A stretch of DNA of 26,186 nt from a virus, in IMG/VR virus record IMGVR_UViG_3300044998_000712, positions 1 through 26,186 of that record; one strand, written 5' to 3'. A model generated the notes under the pieces. The model made no database searches and was not told the origin of the DNA. It saw nothing but the letters and a program-made list of their open reading frames with translations. Position 1 is the stretch's first letter. Each line of letters starts with the position of its first letter. Of this stretch, positions 6,935-14,486 are shown in pieces. A program made the translations under genes and the position numbers.

Positions 6935-7444
6935 ATGAGACAGTTTTCCGTTGAGCATCCGAGGTCCTGCTGGCGTACGCCGGACGCGGTGTATTCGCTG
7001 CTGCATTCCGAGTTTGATTTCAACATTGACGGTGCGGCGGATGCATCGAATGCGAAATGCGCCAGGTGGCTGGATCGCGCATCGGATGCGTTCACGCACG
7101 ATTCATCCGCGAGTGAGCGCATATTTCTCAATCCGCCGTACAGTGGCACAAAATACGGTGAGCACACGCTGAGGCAGTGGGTGGAGCTTGCGGTGCGCTG
7201 GCGGTCGCAGGGCGGCATCGTGGTCATGCTGTTGCCCGCGTCGACATCGGAGCGATGGTTTTCGTTTGCGTCGGAACGGTCTGATCATGTGCGGCTTTTG
7301 ACGCCGCGCGTTCAGTTTGTGCCGCGTGATGGTGTGCGTGCGTCGAGCAATACGATGGGGAGCGCGGTTTTCGTGATGGACGGTGTTGATCGTCCGCAGA
7401 AAATAGTCGTGTGGAACTGGCGCAACCAAAATGGAGGACACTGA
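6935..7444 (+). CDS. Phage Dam-like DNA N6-adenine methyltransferase
   Basis: The 169-residue protein matches the phage Dam-type methylase family (PF05869). It has WRTPDAVYSLL at 13-23, FNIDGAADASNAKC around 29-42 (binding of S-adenosylmethionine), the catalytic Asn-Pro-Pro-Tyr at 66-69, and VVMLLPAST further on. It should transfer a methyl group to adenine in a short site, possibly GATC, protecting phage DNA or marking replication. The target is not readable from sequence. No restriction endonuclease gene lies beside it, so it is an orphan. GGGGAG at 6923-6928 precedes the ATG. Confidence 0.88.
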   Translation: MRQFSVEHPRSCWRTPDAVYSLLHSEFDFNIDGAADASNAKCARWLDRASDAFTHDSSASERIFLNPPYSGTKYGEHTLRQWVELAVRWRSQGGIVVMLLPASTSERWFSFASERSDHVRLLTPRVQFVPRDGVRASSNTMGSAVFVMDGVDRPQKIVVWNWRNQNGGH

Positions 7445-7445
7445 C

Positions 7446-7679
7446 ATGTCGGATGAAGACCTTGATTATGAGCGCTTTTTTGTGCGGCGTGCCGAAGAGG
7501 AATTCAATGAATCGTTCAGCAGGGTTGCGGAGTTGGCGCGGGATATGGGCTTGGATGAGCGCGATGCCATGATGATATTCAGGGCTGGTTGGCTGTCGCG
7601 CGCCATTTTCGATGTAAAAATGCAGGTCAAATGGATGAAGATGATCCGAGGTGTCAATGATGAATCGACAGGAGAATGA
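7446..7679 (+). CDS. Hypothetical acidic 77-aa protein
   Basis: No family is recognised. The N-terminal 30 residues are strongly acidic (SDEDLDYERF and EEEFNESF), and the remainder is predicted helical with a hydrophobic stretch around GWLSRAIF. GGAGG at 7433-7437 is 8 nt before the ATG at 7446. An in-frame ATG at 7431 overlaps this site and is rejected. The 3' end overlaps the following zinc-ribbon gene by about 20 nt. Its acidity and early position would allow a DNA-mimic or accessory role, but that is speculation. Confidence 0.65.
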   Translation: MSDEDLDYERFFVRRAEEEFNESFSRVAELARDMGLDERDAMMIFRAGWLSRAIFDVKMQVKWMKMIRGVNDESTGE

Positions 7680-7878
7680 GCCGATCCACGCCGTGGCGTG
7701 GACACGTTGCGAACGCTGCAATCACTGGCGTGTCAGGTATCAGGTGTTTGTCGCGGCAGGTCATTACGATCGCACGTGCGTGCAGTGCCTGACCGAGGAC
7801 GAGCGGCGCAGGATAGATGCGTGGCGGATGTCATGCATTGAACCGGAAGCGTCGGAAACGATCGAGGATGATGCGTGA
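7660..7878 (+). CDS. Small CxxC-type zinc-binding protein
   Basis: The 72-residue protein has CERC and CVQC pairs 22 residues apart, suggesting one zinc ribbon, followed by an acidic tail with alternating Glu/Asp. Starts at 7657 and 7660 are both preceded by GAGG (7648-7651); spacing favours 7660. It overlaps its neighbours on both sides, including TGATG with the next gene. Function unknown; it is one of three small CxxC proteins in this operon. Confidence 0.6.
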   Translation: MNRQENEPIHAVAWTRCERCNHWRVRYQVFVAAGHYDRTCVQCLTEDERRRIDAWRMSCIEPEASETIEDDA

Positions 7879-8081
7879 TGGCGGAAGCGTCTGAGATATG
7901 GTTTCGTGCGTTCTGCTCGCTGTGCGGTGAGGAGGTGGAGGACACGCTCGACAACGTTGCGGAGATTCTGCGCCAGATGAGCGGCTGGGAATGCGACGGC
8001 GCAGATTTCATCTGCGATCGGTGCATGGAACCGGAGCCGCGTCGAGAGCGTGAACGCGAACCGTGGGATTGGCCTGAATGA
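7878..8081 (+). CDS. Small CxxC-type zinc-binding protein
   Basis: The 67-residue protein has CSLC and CDRC pairs separated by about 33 residues, then a tail of Arg/Glu repeats ending in Trp-Asp-Trp. The ATG at 7878 overlaps the previous stop as TGATG; GTG at 7875 is an alternative. A zinc ribbon is likely and function unknown. It ends in an ATGA overlap with a 39-residue membrane protein. Confidence 0.6.
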   Translation: MAEASEIWFRAFCSLCGEEVEDTLDNVAEILRQMSGWECDGADFICDRCMEPEPRREREREPWDWPE

Positions 8082-8197
8082 TTCGGATTATCATGCAAAT
8101 GCTTTCGCCATACCGGCGCATGCTCGGGCATGTTCTGTTCTGGCTTGGCGCAGGCATGGCGGCTGGTGCGTCCGTGGTATACTGGATGCTGAACTAG
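8078..8197 (+). CDS. 39-aa single-pass membrane protein (holin-like candidate)
   Basis: A frame from ATG at 8078 (ATGA overlap with the previous gene) to TAG at 8195-8197 encodes 39 residues. The first 14 residues are amphipathic and basic. Residues 15-38 are uninterrupted hydrophobic or small residues with a Gly/Ala-rich centre (GAGMAAGAS), one membrane span. It stops 9 nt before the GH10-like enzyme starts. A tiny membrane protein directly before a glycan-degrading enzyme suggests a pinholin-like or export partner, but no lysis family is recognisable. Support is the ATGA overlap, the membrane span and tight packing; GGGA at about 8064-8067 is a weak ribosome binding site. Confidence 0.55.
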   Translation: MIRIIMQMLSPYRRMLGHVLFWLGAGMAAGASVVYWMLN

Positions 8198-8206
8198 GAG
8201 AACATC

Positions 8207-9058
8207 ATGAAATATCTTGGCGCATCTGTGAGCAGCATAGGCAGTGTTGAGCAGTGGTCGAGTTTCCGGTCCATGTTCAACGCGGCCGTCATAATGACAT
8301 TCTGGCGTCAGTTTGATGGTGGTTCCGGTGGGTATCGCGATCAGCCCGTGCGCGAGGTGAACGACTGGATTGTGCGATGCCGTGATTCGGGCATGTACGT
8401 TGCTGGTCATCCTGTCGTCTACAATCTCGCCGCTGCCCAGGGCCCTGACTATGATGCAGCGCAGATGATGCGGCATGTGGAGTGGTACGCTGGAACGTTC
8501 AGCGGTCTGAGCGTGGTGGATGTCGTGAACGAGCACCATCACTATCCGGTTTCGGGATTCGATCAGATGATTGCGCGATGGCGTTCATTGCGTCCTGACT
8601 GCCGCGTGCGATTGAACGAGTATGGATTGAGCATGAACCAGATCGCATTTTCGCGCATCGTGCGCGACGCCTACAGGCCGTGGCTTCACCTTGCCGACGT
8701 AATCGGCATCCAGTGCCATTGGCTGGATCCGCTTGTTGGCGGGAAATTGCCGTCCATCACGACTGTTCAGAGGAATCTTGATGCGCTGGTTGTTCTGGGC
8801 AAGCCGATTCATGTGACCGAGATTTCCATTCCATCGAACCGTGACGGATGGACCGAGTCGAAGCAGGCGGAATGGCTGGATCGCCTGTTGAATCTGTTTC
8901 ACCGCACGCCTGCCGTCGAGGGATGCTGGTACTGGGACCTGAGCGATGCCAACGCATGGAACAGGACATCTGGCCTGTGGCGTGCCGATGGCACGCCCAA
9001 GCCGGCATGGAATGTTCTTGCATCGTGGCGAACTGCTAATCTTCGCGTGAACGTGTAG
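8207..9058 (+). CDS. GH10-like glycoside hydrolase
   Basis: The 283-residue protein aligns in order with glycoside hydrolase family 10. AGHPVVYN at 66-73 corresponds to the GH10 GH-L-x-W strand, and VVNEH at 106-110 places Glu109 as acid/base. RLNEYG lies at 135-140 and IGIQCHW at 166-172. HVTEIS at 202-207 places Glu205 as nucleophile. WYWDLSD precedes Trp251, and GLWRADGTPKPAW is the family's C-terminal signature. No signal peptide or binding module is visible. GH10 enzymes cleave xylan-type beta-1,4 glycans; in a phage the substrate may be cell-wall or capsular glycan. AGGAG at 8196-8200 is 6 nt upstream. The family call is fairly firm, the substrate open. Confidence 0.75.
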   Translation: MKYLGASVSSIGSVEQWSSFRSMFNAAVIMTFWRQFDGGSGGYRDQPVREVNDWIVRCRDSGMYVAGHPVVYNLAAAQGPDYDAAQMMRHVEWYAGTFSGLSVVDVVNEHHHYPVSGFDQMIARWRSLRPDCRVRLNEYGLSMNQIAFSRIVRDAYRPWLHLADVIGIQCHWLDPLVGGKLPSITTVQRNLDALVVLGKPIHVTEISIPSNRDGWTESKQAEWLDRLLNLFHRTPAVEGCWYWDLSDANAWNRTSGLWRADGTPKPAWNVLASWRTANLRVNV

Positions 9059-9091
9059 CGCGAGATTCGCATCAACAACAAGGAGATGATC

Positions 9092-9388
9092 ATGAGGAAA
9101 CGGAATGTCGAAGAGATGCCGGATGCCGACATCGCGGCATTGGAGTGCGCGGAATCGGTCTCGCCGCAATTGACCGGGTACATTGATCGGACTGTCGTGT
9201 TTCCGCCGTACAGCCCGGGTGTTGACGGTGATACCGGCAGCGATCCGATCATTCTGAAGATCGCGGTGCCCAATACGATGTCGGCGCGTCGGATGCTTGC
9301 GGACATGCATGGCAGCCGCGTGGTGATTCATCTGCGCGGATTCGATCAGAGCGAGATGCTGCTAGACGATTCCGATGGTGCGCCATGA
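9092..9388 (+). CDS. Hypothetical 98-aa protein
   Basis: No family is recognised. The N-terminus is charged, a central Pro/Gly-rich segment follows (VFPPYSPGVDGD), and the rest looks like a small alpha/beta unit (ILKIAVPN, MSARRMLADMHG, VVIHLRGF) with an acidic tail. AGGAG at 9081-9085 fits ATG 9092 with 6 nt spacing; the in-frame ATG at 9086 touches the site and is less likely. It overlaps SSB by ATGA, so its role is probably in early DNA metabolism. Confidence 0.65.
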   Translation: MRKRNVEEMPDADIAALECAESVSPQLTGYIDRTVVFPPYSPGVDGDTGSDPIILKIAVPNTMSARRMLADMHGSRVVIHLRGFDQSEMLLDDSDGAP

Positions 9389-9795
9389 GCGGCGTGCGCG
9401 TGCCAGGGTTGAATCACGTCGTGCTCGCCGGTCGTCTCGGTCGCGACGCCGTGCTGCGCAGGACCGCATCGGGAGAATCCTGCTGCTCGTTTTCCATGTG
9501 CAATTCGCGACGGTGGCGTGATGGCGATGCGTGGCGCGAGAAGGCCACGTGGATTGACGTGACACTGTGGCGCGATCATGCCGAGCGGATTGCGCCGCGC
9601 CTGAAAAAGGGTGTTGCGGTCGTGGTCACCGGACGGCTGGAGGAAAACGCATGGACCGGTCGCGACGGGGAGCAGCGGCGCCGCATCGTGCTGGTTGCGT
9701 CCGCCGTTGATCTGCTGGAGCGTGATTCTGATGGTGTTGCGCCTTCGGACTCGCCACCGGTCGCCGGTGTCGAAGACGATGATATTCCATTCTGA
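9385..9795 (+). CDS. ssb: Single-stranded DNA-binding protein
   Basis: The 136-residue protein has the SSB OB-fold pattern: NHVVLAGRLGRDAVLRRT, the CSFSMCNSRRW strand, the ATWIDVTLW strand and VAVVVTGRLEENAW. A short acidic linker ends in DDDIPF at 131-136. That C-terminal tail is the standard docking site for replication and repair partners. It would coat single strands made by the RecE-like nuclease and at forks, and cooperate with the Sak4-like ATPase. It is translationally coupled to the upstream gene by ATGA. Confidence 0.93.
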   Translation: MSGVRVPGLNHVVLAGRLGRDAVLRRTASGESCCSFSMCNSRRWRDGDAWREKATWIDVTLWRDHAERIAPRLKKGVAVVVTGRLEENAWTGRDGEQRRRIVLVASAVDLLERDSDGVAPSDSPPVAGVEDDDIPF

Positions 9796-9810
9796 TTTTT
9801 GCCGTGCACG

Positions 9811-9848
9811 CGGATCGCGGTGCAGTCCTGACCCTGCGCCGCGATCCG
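9811..9848 (+). promoter_or_regulatory. Strong stem-loop between SSB and terminase genes
   Basis: CGGATCGCGG (9811-9820) pairs perfectly with CCGCGATCCG (9839-9848). Inside, a G-T wobble and GCAG/CTGC (9822-9825/9834-9837) extend the stem to 15 pairs around an 8-nt loop. It fills half of the 78-nt gap before terminase. No T-run follows, so it is not a classical intrinsic terminator. It may be an RNA processing or stability element, or part of a packaging recognition site, given the adjacent terminase. Function is inferred only. Confidence 0.6.
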
Positions 9849-9873
9849 TTGCGCGGCAGTCGGGCATCCTGCT

Positions 9874-11964
9874 ATGGCGCGGATGATGCATGCGGTTGGC
9901 GGAGCGCGTGCCGGATATGCGCGGCGACGCGATGCGCATGCGGTGATGTCGCCCGCGCTCCAGATATTTCTGGAGCGCGGCCATTTCTATTGGTTTCTCG
10001 CGGGCGCGGATGAGCTTGGGCTTCGTCTTGGCCTGAGCGAATCCGATGCCGAGCTGCTTCATCTGCACGCCATTTCCGTGTCACCGTTCACGACGGAGAG
10101 CGTGCCTCGTGTCCGAGCGAGCGGCACGGATCGATGCGGTCAGGAAATTGACATTGACTGGCTTGCGCGGCAGTGGCGGCTGCATCGCGATGTCGTGATT
10201 GAGCGTGCTCGCGAACGGTTCGGCGCGGATCGCAGCGTATGGGGTCTGTGCGCGTTCGAGAATGATGCCGCGTGGGATGGTCCTGGCGACTGGCTGATCG
10301 GCGAGCGTGATGGCTGTGAGCAGGTTCGCGGGCATGATACGTTTTCACGCGCAACATGCGGAGCTGGCGCATTGCGATGTCCCGCCGGTCCTGTGCCTGA
10401 TGGTGCGTGGTTCGACGGCATGCTCGCGGATCGTGCCACGTTTTTCATGGAGCGATTCTGTCGACAGAGCAAGGGCGCGTGGGCTGGGCGGCCGGTCGAT
10501 CTGATGCCGTGGCAGCGCGATGATCTGCTGCATCCGGTGTTTGGTTGGCGCCGTGCCGATGGTACGCGCCTGATCCGTCAGGCCTACTGCGAGATACCGA
10601 AGAAGAACGGCAAGAGCACGGTGATCAGTTCATTGATGCCCTACATGCTGATGGCGGATGGCGAGGGTGGTCCAGAGGTGTACACGGCCGGTGTGGATCG
10701 TCAGCAGGCGAGCATCGTATTCAACGAGTCGGCGCGCATGGTTCGCGCGTCATCCGTGCTTTCGCCGCATGTCGAGATCATTCCGAGCGTGAAGACGATC
10801 AAGTGCCGTGCGAACGACGGTGTCATGCGCGCATTGAGCGCGGACAACGAGACGGCGGAGGGATTGAACATCAGCGCGCTTGCGGTGGATGAGGTGCATG
10901 CGCATCGCAGGCCCGATCTGATTGATGCGTTGCGTTACGGTGGCGCGGCGCGCACGCAGTCGCTCGCGTTTTTCATTACTACGGCGGGGCTTTATGACCC
11001 GAATTCGATCGGCTGGATCATGCACGAGCAGGCGGCGAAGCTGATCAGTGGCGCGGCGGAGCTGTCCAGTTTCTGGCCCGTGATTTACGCGGCGCATCCG
11101 GATGATGACTGGCGCGATCCGGCGACGTGGCGCAAGGCCAACCCTGCGCTCGGCACGATCATCAGCGAGGATTCGATGCGATCCGATTGCGCCGAGTGCG
11201 TTGCGAGCGGGCGCCACAACATTTTCCGCCGGTACAGGCTAAACATCTGGACGCAGGACGTTCAGGCCTGGGTTGATGCGGATGTGTGGCGCAGTCTCGC
11301 GCGCGACTATTCGGCCGATTCGCTGATTGGCGATCCATGCGTAGGCGGTCTCGATCTGGCGCACAGCAACGATCTGGCGGCGTTCGTGCTGGTATTTCCG
11401 CCGCATGGCGAGCGCGAGACGTGGCGCATGCTGTCGTGGCATTTCATGGCGCGCGACGTGATGCAGCGCAGATCGCGTGAGCATGGTGTTGATTATGCGC
11501 AATGGGAGCGTGACGGCTGGATTCGCGCAGTTCCGGGCGAGATGATCGATTTATCCGGCGATGGCGCGCTCGCCGGTGAAATCGCTTCCATTGCGGAGCG
11601 ATATTCCGTGTCGGAGATAGCCTACGATCCGTATCTCGCGGCATACATATCTGCGGCGTTGCAGGAGCGGCACGGTCTTCGCATGACGCAGCACCGATTC
11701 GGCGAGGTGAGCATGAACGCGCCGATGCAGGAGACGGAGCGCATGATTCGCGATGGCCTGCTGGAGCACGATGGCAACCCGCTGATGGCGTGGGAGATTT
11801 CCAATGTGATTGCGCGTGTCGGCAGCGGCGGTCTCATGAAGCCGGACAAGAGCCTGTCACGCCGCAAGATCGACGGTCCTGTGGCCCTGATCATGGCGGT
11901 CGGCACCGCGGCAAAATCCGATATTGTGCGTGGTGGAACGAATTACGGCTTTATTGTACTATAA
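9874..11964 (+). CDS. terL: Terminase large subunit with N-terminal extension
   Basis: ATPase and nuclease motifs of HK97-type TerL are in order: MPWQ at 211-214, Walker A IPKKNGKS (241-248), Walker B AVDEVH with Asp339-Glu340, and nuclease-domain acids Asp494, Asp500, Asp585 and Asp667. It cuts and pumps DNA into the prohead. The conserved core begins near residue 175. The preceding 150 or more residues are unusual and include IDWLARQWRLHRDVVIERARER, which could be a helix-turn-helix (about residues 93-114). No separate small terminase gene is seen, so the extension may replace it. No Shine-Dalgarno site precedes ATG 9874; ATG 9883, 9886 or 9946 are possible starts. It ends 23 nt before portal. 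Confidence 0.92.
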   Translation: MARMMHAVGGARAGYARRRDAHAVMSPALQIFLERGHFYWFLAGADELGLRLGLSESDAELLHLHAISVSPFTTESVPRVRASGTDRCGQEIDIDWLARQWRLHRDVVIERARERFGADRSVWGLCAFENDAAWDGPGDWLIGERDGCEQVRGHDTFSRATCGAGALRCPAGPVPDGAWFDGMLADRATFFMERFCRQSKGAWAGRPVDLMPWQRDDLLHPVFGWRRADGTRLIRQAYCEIPKKNGKSTVISSLMPYMLMADGEGGPEVYTAGVDRQQASIVFNESARMVRASSVLSPHVEIIPSVKTIKCRANDGVMRALSADNETAEGLNISALAVDEVHAHRRPDLIDALRYGGAARTQSLAFFITTAGLYDPNSIGWIMHEQAAKLISGAAELSSFWPVIYAAHPDDDWRDPATWRKANPALGTIISEDSMRSDCAECVASGRHNIFRRYRLNIWTQDVQAWVDADVWRSLARDYSADSLIGDPCVGGLDLAHSNDLAAFVLVFPPHGERETWRMLSWHFMARDVMQRRSREHGVDYAQWERDGWIRAVPGEMIDLSGDGALAGEIASIAERYSVSEIAYDPYLAAYISAALQERHGLRMTQHRFGEVSMNAPMQETERMIRDGLLEHDGNPLMAWEISNVIARVGSGGLMKPDKSLSRRKIDGPVALIMAVGTAAKSDIVRGGTNYGFIVL

Positions 11965-11987
11965 CGCTGTGCATGGAGGTGGATGGC

Positions 11988-13598
11988 ATGGCAACGAAAC
12001 GGGCGGGGAATGCCAGAAATGCGCCGAAAAAGCGGCGTGATCCGCGGCATCCGGTGTACATTGTCGAGGGTTCGCGCCACACGCGCAGCGGTGAACTGAT
12101 CAACGAGGAAACGGCGATGCAGTACACGCCGTTTCTGCGGGCCTGCGCGGTCATTGCGCAGACGGTTGCGGTTCTTCCGAAGCGCGTGCGTCGTGCCGTG
12201 GATGCGCGCCGTTACGAGGACATTGCGGGGCATCGCGTGGTGTCGCTGCTGAACCGCAGGCCGAATTCGGAGATGACGGCATATCAGTTCTGGGTCGCGG
12301 TGATGCTGTGGGTGCTGCGCTGGGGCAACGCCTATGTCGAGATAGTGCGGAACGTCGGCGGTGAGATAATCGAGCTGTGGCCGATCGAATCGTGGCGCGT
12401 GATGCCGCGTCGCGATCCCGTTGACGGCGATCTCTATTACGAGGTGTGGAACGGTGATGGTGGCGGGAATGCGATGCTGTCGCGCCGCGATGTTCTTCAT
12501 GTTGCGCAGTTGCCGCTCGGTGACGGGATCATCGGCACCGGATTTGTCGGTCTCGGTCGCGAGGCGCTCGCGTATGGTGTTGCGACGGAGCGCATGGGTC
12601 AGGAGTTTTTTGGAAACGGCGGTGCGCCGGGCAGCATCATTTCATATCCGACCGCGATGCCGAAATCCGAGGCGCAGATCGCTGAGATGCGCGCAAAGTT
12701 CATGGAGGCGCATGGCAAGGGCCGCCGCGGCGGCGTGATGTTCCTGTTTGACGGTGCGACCTATTCGGCGTTGAGCGTGCCGAACAATCAGGCGCAGTAT
12801 CAGGAGACACGCGAGTTTCAGGTGCTTGAGGTTTCGCGGTTGACAGGTGTGCCGCCGTACCTGCTGAGCGATTACAAGAACGCGCCGTACAGCACGCCGG
12901 AGCATCAGCGGATTCAATTCCATGATTCGTGTCTGTTGCCGTGGTGCCGCGCCATCGAGAACGAGATCGACATCAAGCTTCTGGATGATGCGGGACCGCT
13001 CTACTGTCAGTTCGATCTGGGCGAACTCATGAAGGGCGACATTCGCAGTCAGGGCGAGTATTATCGCAATCTTGTCATGAGCGGCATTCTCGAACCGAAC
13101 GAGGTTCGCATTCGCCTTGGTGAGAATCCGAGCGAGAACGCGGCGGCGGATCGGCTGTATGCGCCGGTGAATCTTGCGCCGCTGGAGAGCCTTGGCGAGT
13201 TGAGCGCGGAACGCCGCGCAATTCGCGGCGGCATCAGCGATGGCGGTGATCCGTCAACGACGCGCACGCCTGCGGCGCATCTGCTTCCCGCACTGGTTGC
13301 GTCGATCGAGACGATTGCGCGGCGCGAGCGGCGCAGGCTGGACACGCTTGAGCGCAACGGATGCGCGGAGCAGTTCCGTTCATGGCTGGAATCGCAGTCC
13401 GGATACATGCATGACATTCTTGATCCGGTGCTGCACAGCGCGTACATGGCCTGCGGAATGCGCGGCGACATTGCGGCGTTGAAGGCGCACGAGCATGCCG
13501 AGCGCATGATCGCGATGCGGTTGCACAGGAGCGGCGACAGGATTCAAGACGTGATTGATGCGATGCGCACGCTGGAGGAAATAACGAATGAGGCATGA
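11988..13598 (+). CDS. HK97-type portal protein
   Basis: The 536-residue protein matches phage portal family PF04860: ACAVIAQTVAVLP near the N-terminus, VSLLNRRPNSEMTAYQFW, LRWGNAYVEI, the LWPIESWRV block, and SRLTGVPPYLLSD later. Twelve copies form the DNA channel at the head vertex and the docking site for terminase. The first 30 residues are basic. The C-terminal 120 residues (after LAPLESLGELS) form an Arg-rich helical tail, so it is longer than HK97 portal. GGAGG at 11975-11979 lies 8 nt before ATG 11988. The frame stays open upstream into terminase to 11790, but that part is a shadow. It overlaps the protease gene by 11 nt. Confidence 0.92.
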   Translation: MATKRAGNARNAPKKRRDPRHPVYIVEGSRHTRSGELINEETAMQYTPFLRACAVIAQTVAVLPKRVRRAVDARRYEDIAGHRVVSLLNRRPNSEMTAYQFWVAVMLWVLRWGNAYVEIVRNVGGEIIELWPIESWRVMPRRDPVDGDLYYEVWNGDGGGNAMLSRRDVLHVAQLPLGDGIIGTGFVGLGREALAYGVATERMGQEFFGNGGAPGSIISYPTAMPKSEAQIAEMRAKFMEAHGKGRRGGVMFLFDGATYSALSVPNNQAQYQETREFQVLEVSRLTGVPPYLLSDYKNAPYSTPEHQRIQFHDSCLLPWCRAIENEIDIKLLDDAGPLYCQFDLGELMKGDIRSQGEYYRNLVMSGILEPNEVRIRLGENPSENAAADRLYAPVNLAPLESLGELSAERRAIRGGISDGGDPSTTRTPAAHLLPALVASIETIARRERRRLDTLERNGCAEQFRSWLESQSGYMHDILDPVLHSAYMACGMRGDIAALKAHEHAERMIAMRLHRSGDRIQDVIDAMRTLEEITNEA

Positions 13599-14418
13599 AC
13601 TGTGGGCGATTCGCGACGGCTGTGACTGGGTTTTCGACGATCGCGAGATCGCGAAACATTTCGCGGGCGTATCCCGCGCCGCCGCCGATCAGAATTCGGA
13701 GCGATTGGTGTCTGGCGGCGTGGCCGTGATAGATGTTTTCGGCCCGATAGTGCAGTCCGGCGGAATCGGCGAGCGTTATTTCGGCATGGCAAGTTCACGC
13801 GCCATTGCGGCGCGCGTGCGCGAGGCGATGGCGATGCGTGAAGTTGGCGCAATTCTTTTGCGCGTGGATACGCCTGGCGGCATCGTGAATGGATGCGGCG
13901 AGGCGAGTGATGCGATTTATGAGGCGCGCCGATCCGGCATGCCTGTGGTTGCGCACGTCATGGCGCAGGCGTGCAGCCTCGGCTACTGGCTGGCGTCGCA
14001 GGCGTCCGAGGTCTACGCCGAGCGCACGACCATTGTCGGATGCCTCGGCACGATCATGGTTCTGTATGACACGTCGAAGTATTTCGAGAATCAGGGCATC
14101 GTGCCTCGCGTCATTACGCGGGCGCGGTTCAAGGCCGCCGGCGTCGATGGCGTGCCGCTGGATGATGAGATGCTCGAATATCTGCGTCGCCGCATCGATG
14201 AGGGCGATGCGATGTTTCGCGCCGATGTGCAGCGTGGTCGTGCTGGAATTTCGTGGGACGCCGTCGGTAACGGGCAATACTGGTCGGCCAACGACGCGCA
14301 GATTCTCGGGCTGGTGGACGTCGTGCAGGGCCACGATGCGAGCATGGCCCGCGCGATGTCCCTGGCCTCCATGACATTTTCGCGGCGTAACGCGGCCTTG
14401 CGCGCCCGCATGCTTTGA
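13588..14418 (+). CDS. S49/SppA-like prohead protease
   Basis: The 276-residue protein has the S49 peptidase (SppA/ClpP-fold) signatures: LLRVDTPGGIVNG at 90-102, MAQACSLGYWLAS with the likely catalytic Ser130, and ARFKAAG with the likely general base Lys182. In this position, between portal and capsid, it should be the maturation protease that cuts the capsid scaffolding domain. GGAGG at 13574-13578 precedes the ATG by 9 nt, within the end of the portal gene. Size suits a prohead S49 protease. A 193-nt regulatory gap follows. Confidence 0.88.
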   Translation: MRHELWAIRDGCDWVFDDREIAKHFAGVSRAAADQNSERLVSGGVAVIDVFGPIVQSGGIGERYFGMASSRAIAARVREAMAMREVGAILLRVDTPGGIVNGCGEASDAIYEARRSGMPVVAHVMAQACSLGYWLASQASEVYAERTTIVGCLGTIMVLYDTSKYFENQGIVPRVITRARFKAAGVDGVPLDDEMLEYLRRRIDEGDAMFRADVQRGRAGISWDAVGNGQYWSANDAQILGLVDVVQGHDASMARAMSLASMTFSRRNAALRARML

Positions 14419-14451
14419 TGCGTACTACATCAATGGTGTTTTATTTTCCTG

Positions 14452-14480
14452 TTGACAATGGGATTCGGATGTGTTTTAAT
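14452..14480 (+). promoter_or_regulatory. Extended -10 sigma70-like promoter upstream of capsid
   Basis: TTGACA (14452-14457), a 17-nt spacer ending in the extended -10 TGT (14472-14474), and TTTAAT (14475-14480, 5/6 to consensus) form a strong promoter. The start would be near 14487. It has the same geometry as the promoter at 573-601: perfect -35, 17-nt spacer, TGN extension. It lies in the only sizeable gap within the structural genes, directly before the capsid gene, which needs high expression. Confidence 0.75.
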
Positions 14481-14486
14481 TTGACT

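Noticed and set aside
8050-8250. 66-codon plus-strand frame overlapping the membrane protein and the GH10-like start
   Set aside because: It conflicts with two better supported frames and has no good ribosome binding site.
11790-11987. Upstream extension of the portal frame into terminase
   Set aside because: It is a shadow of the terminase reading frame; a clear GGAGG and start lie at 11975-11988.
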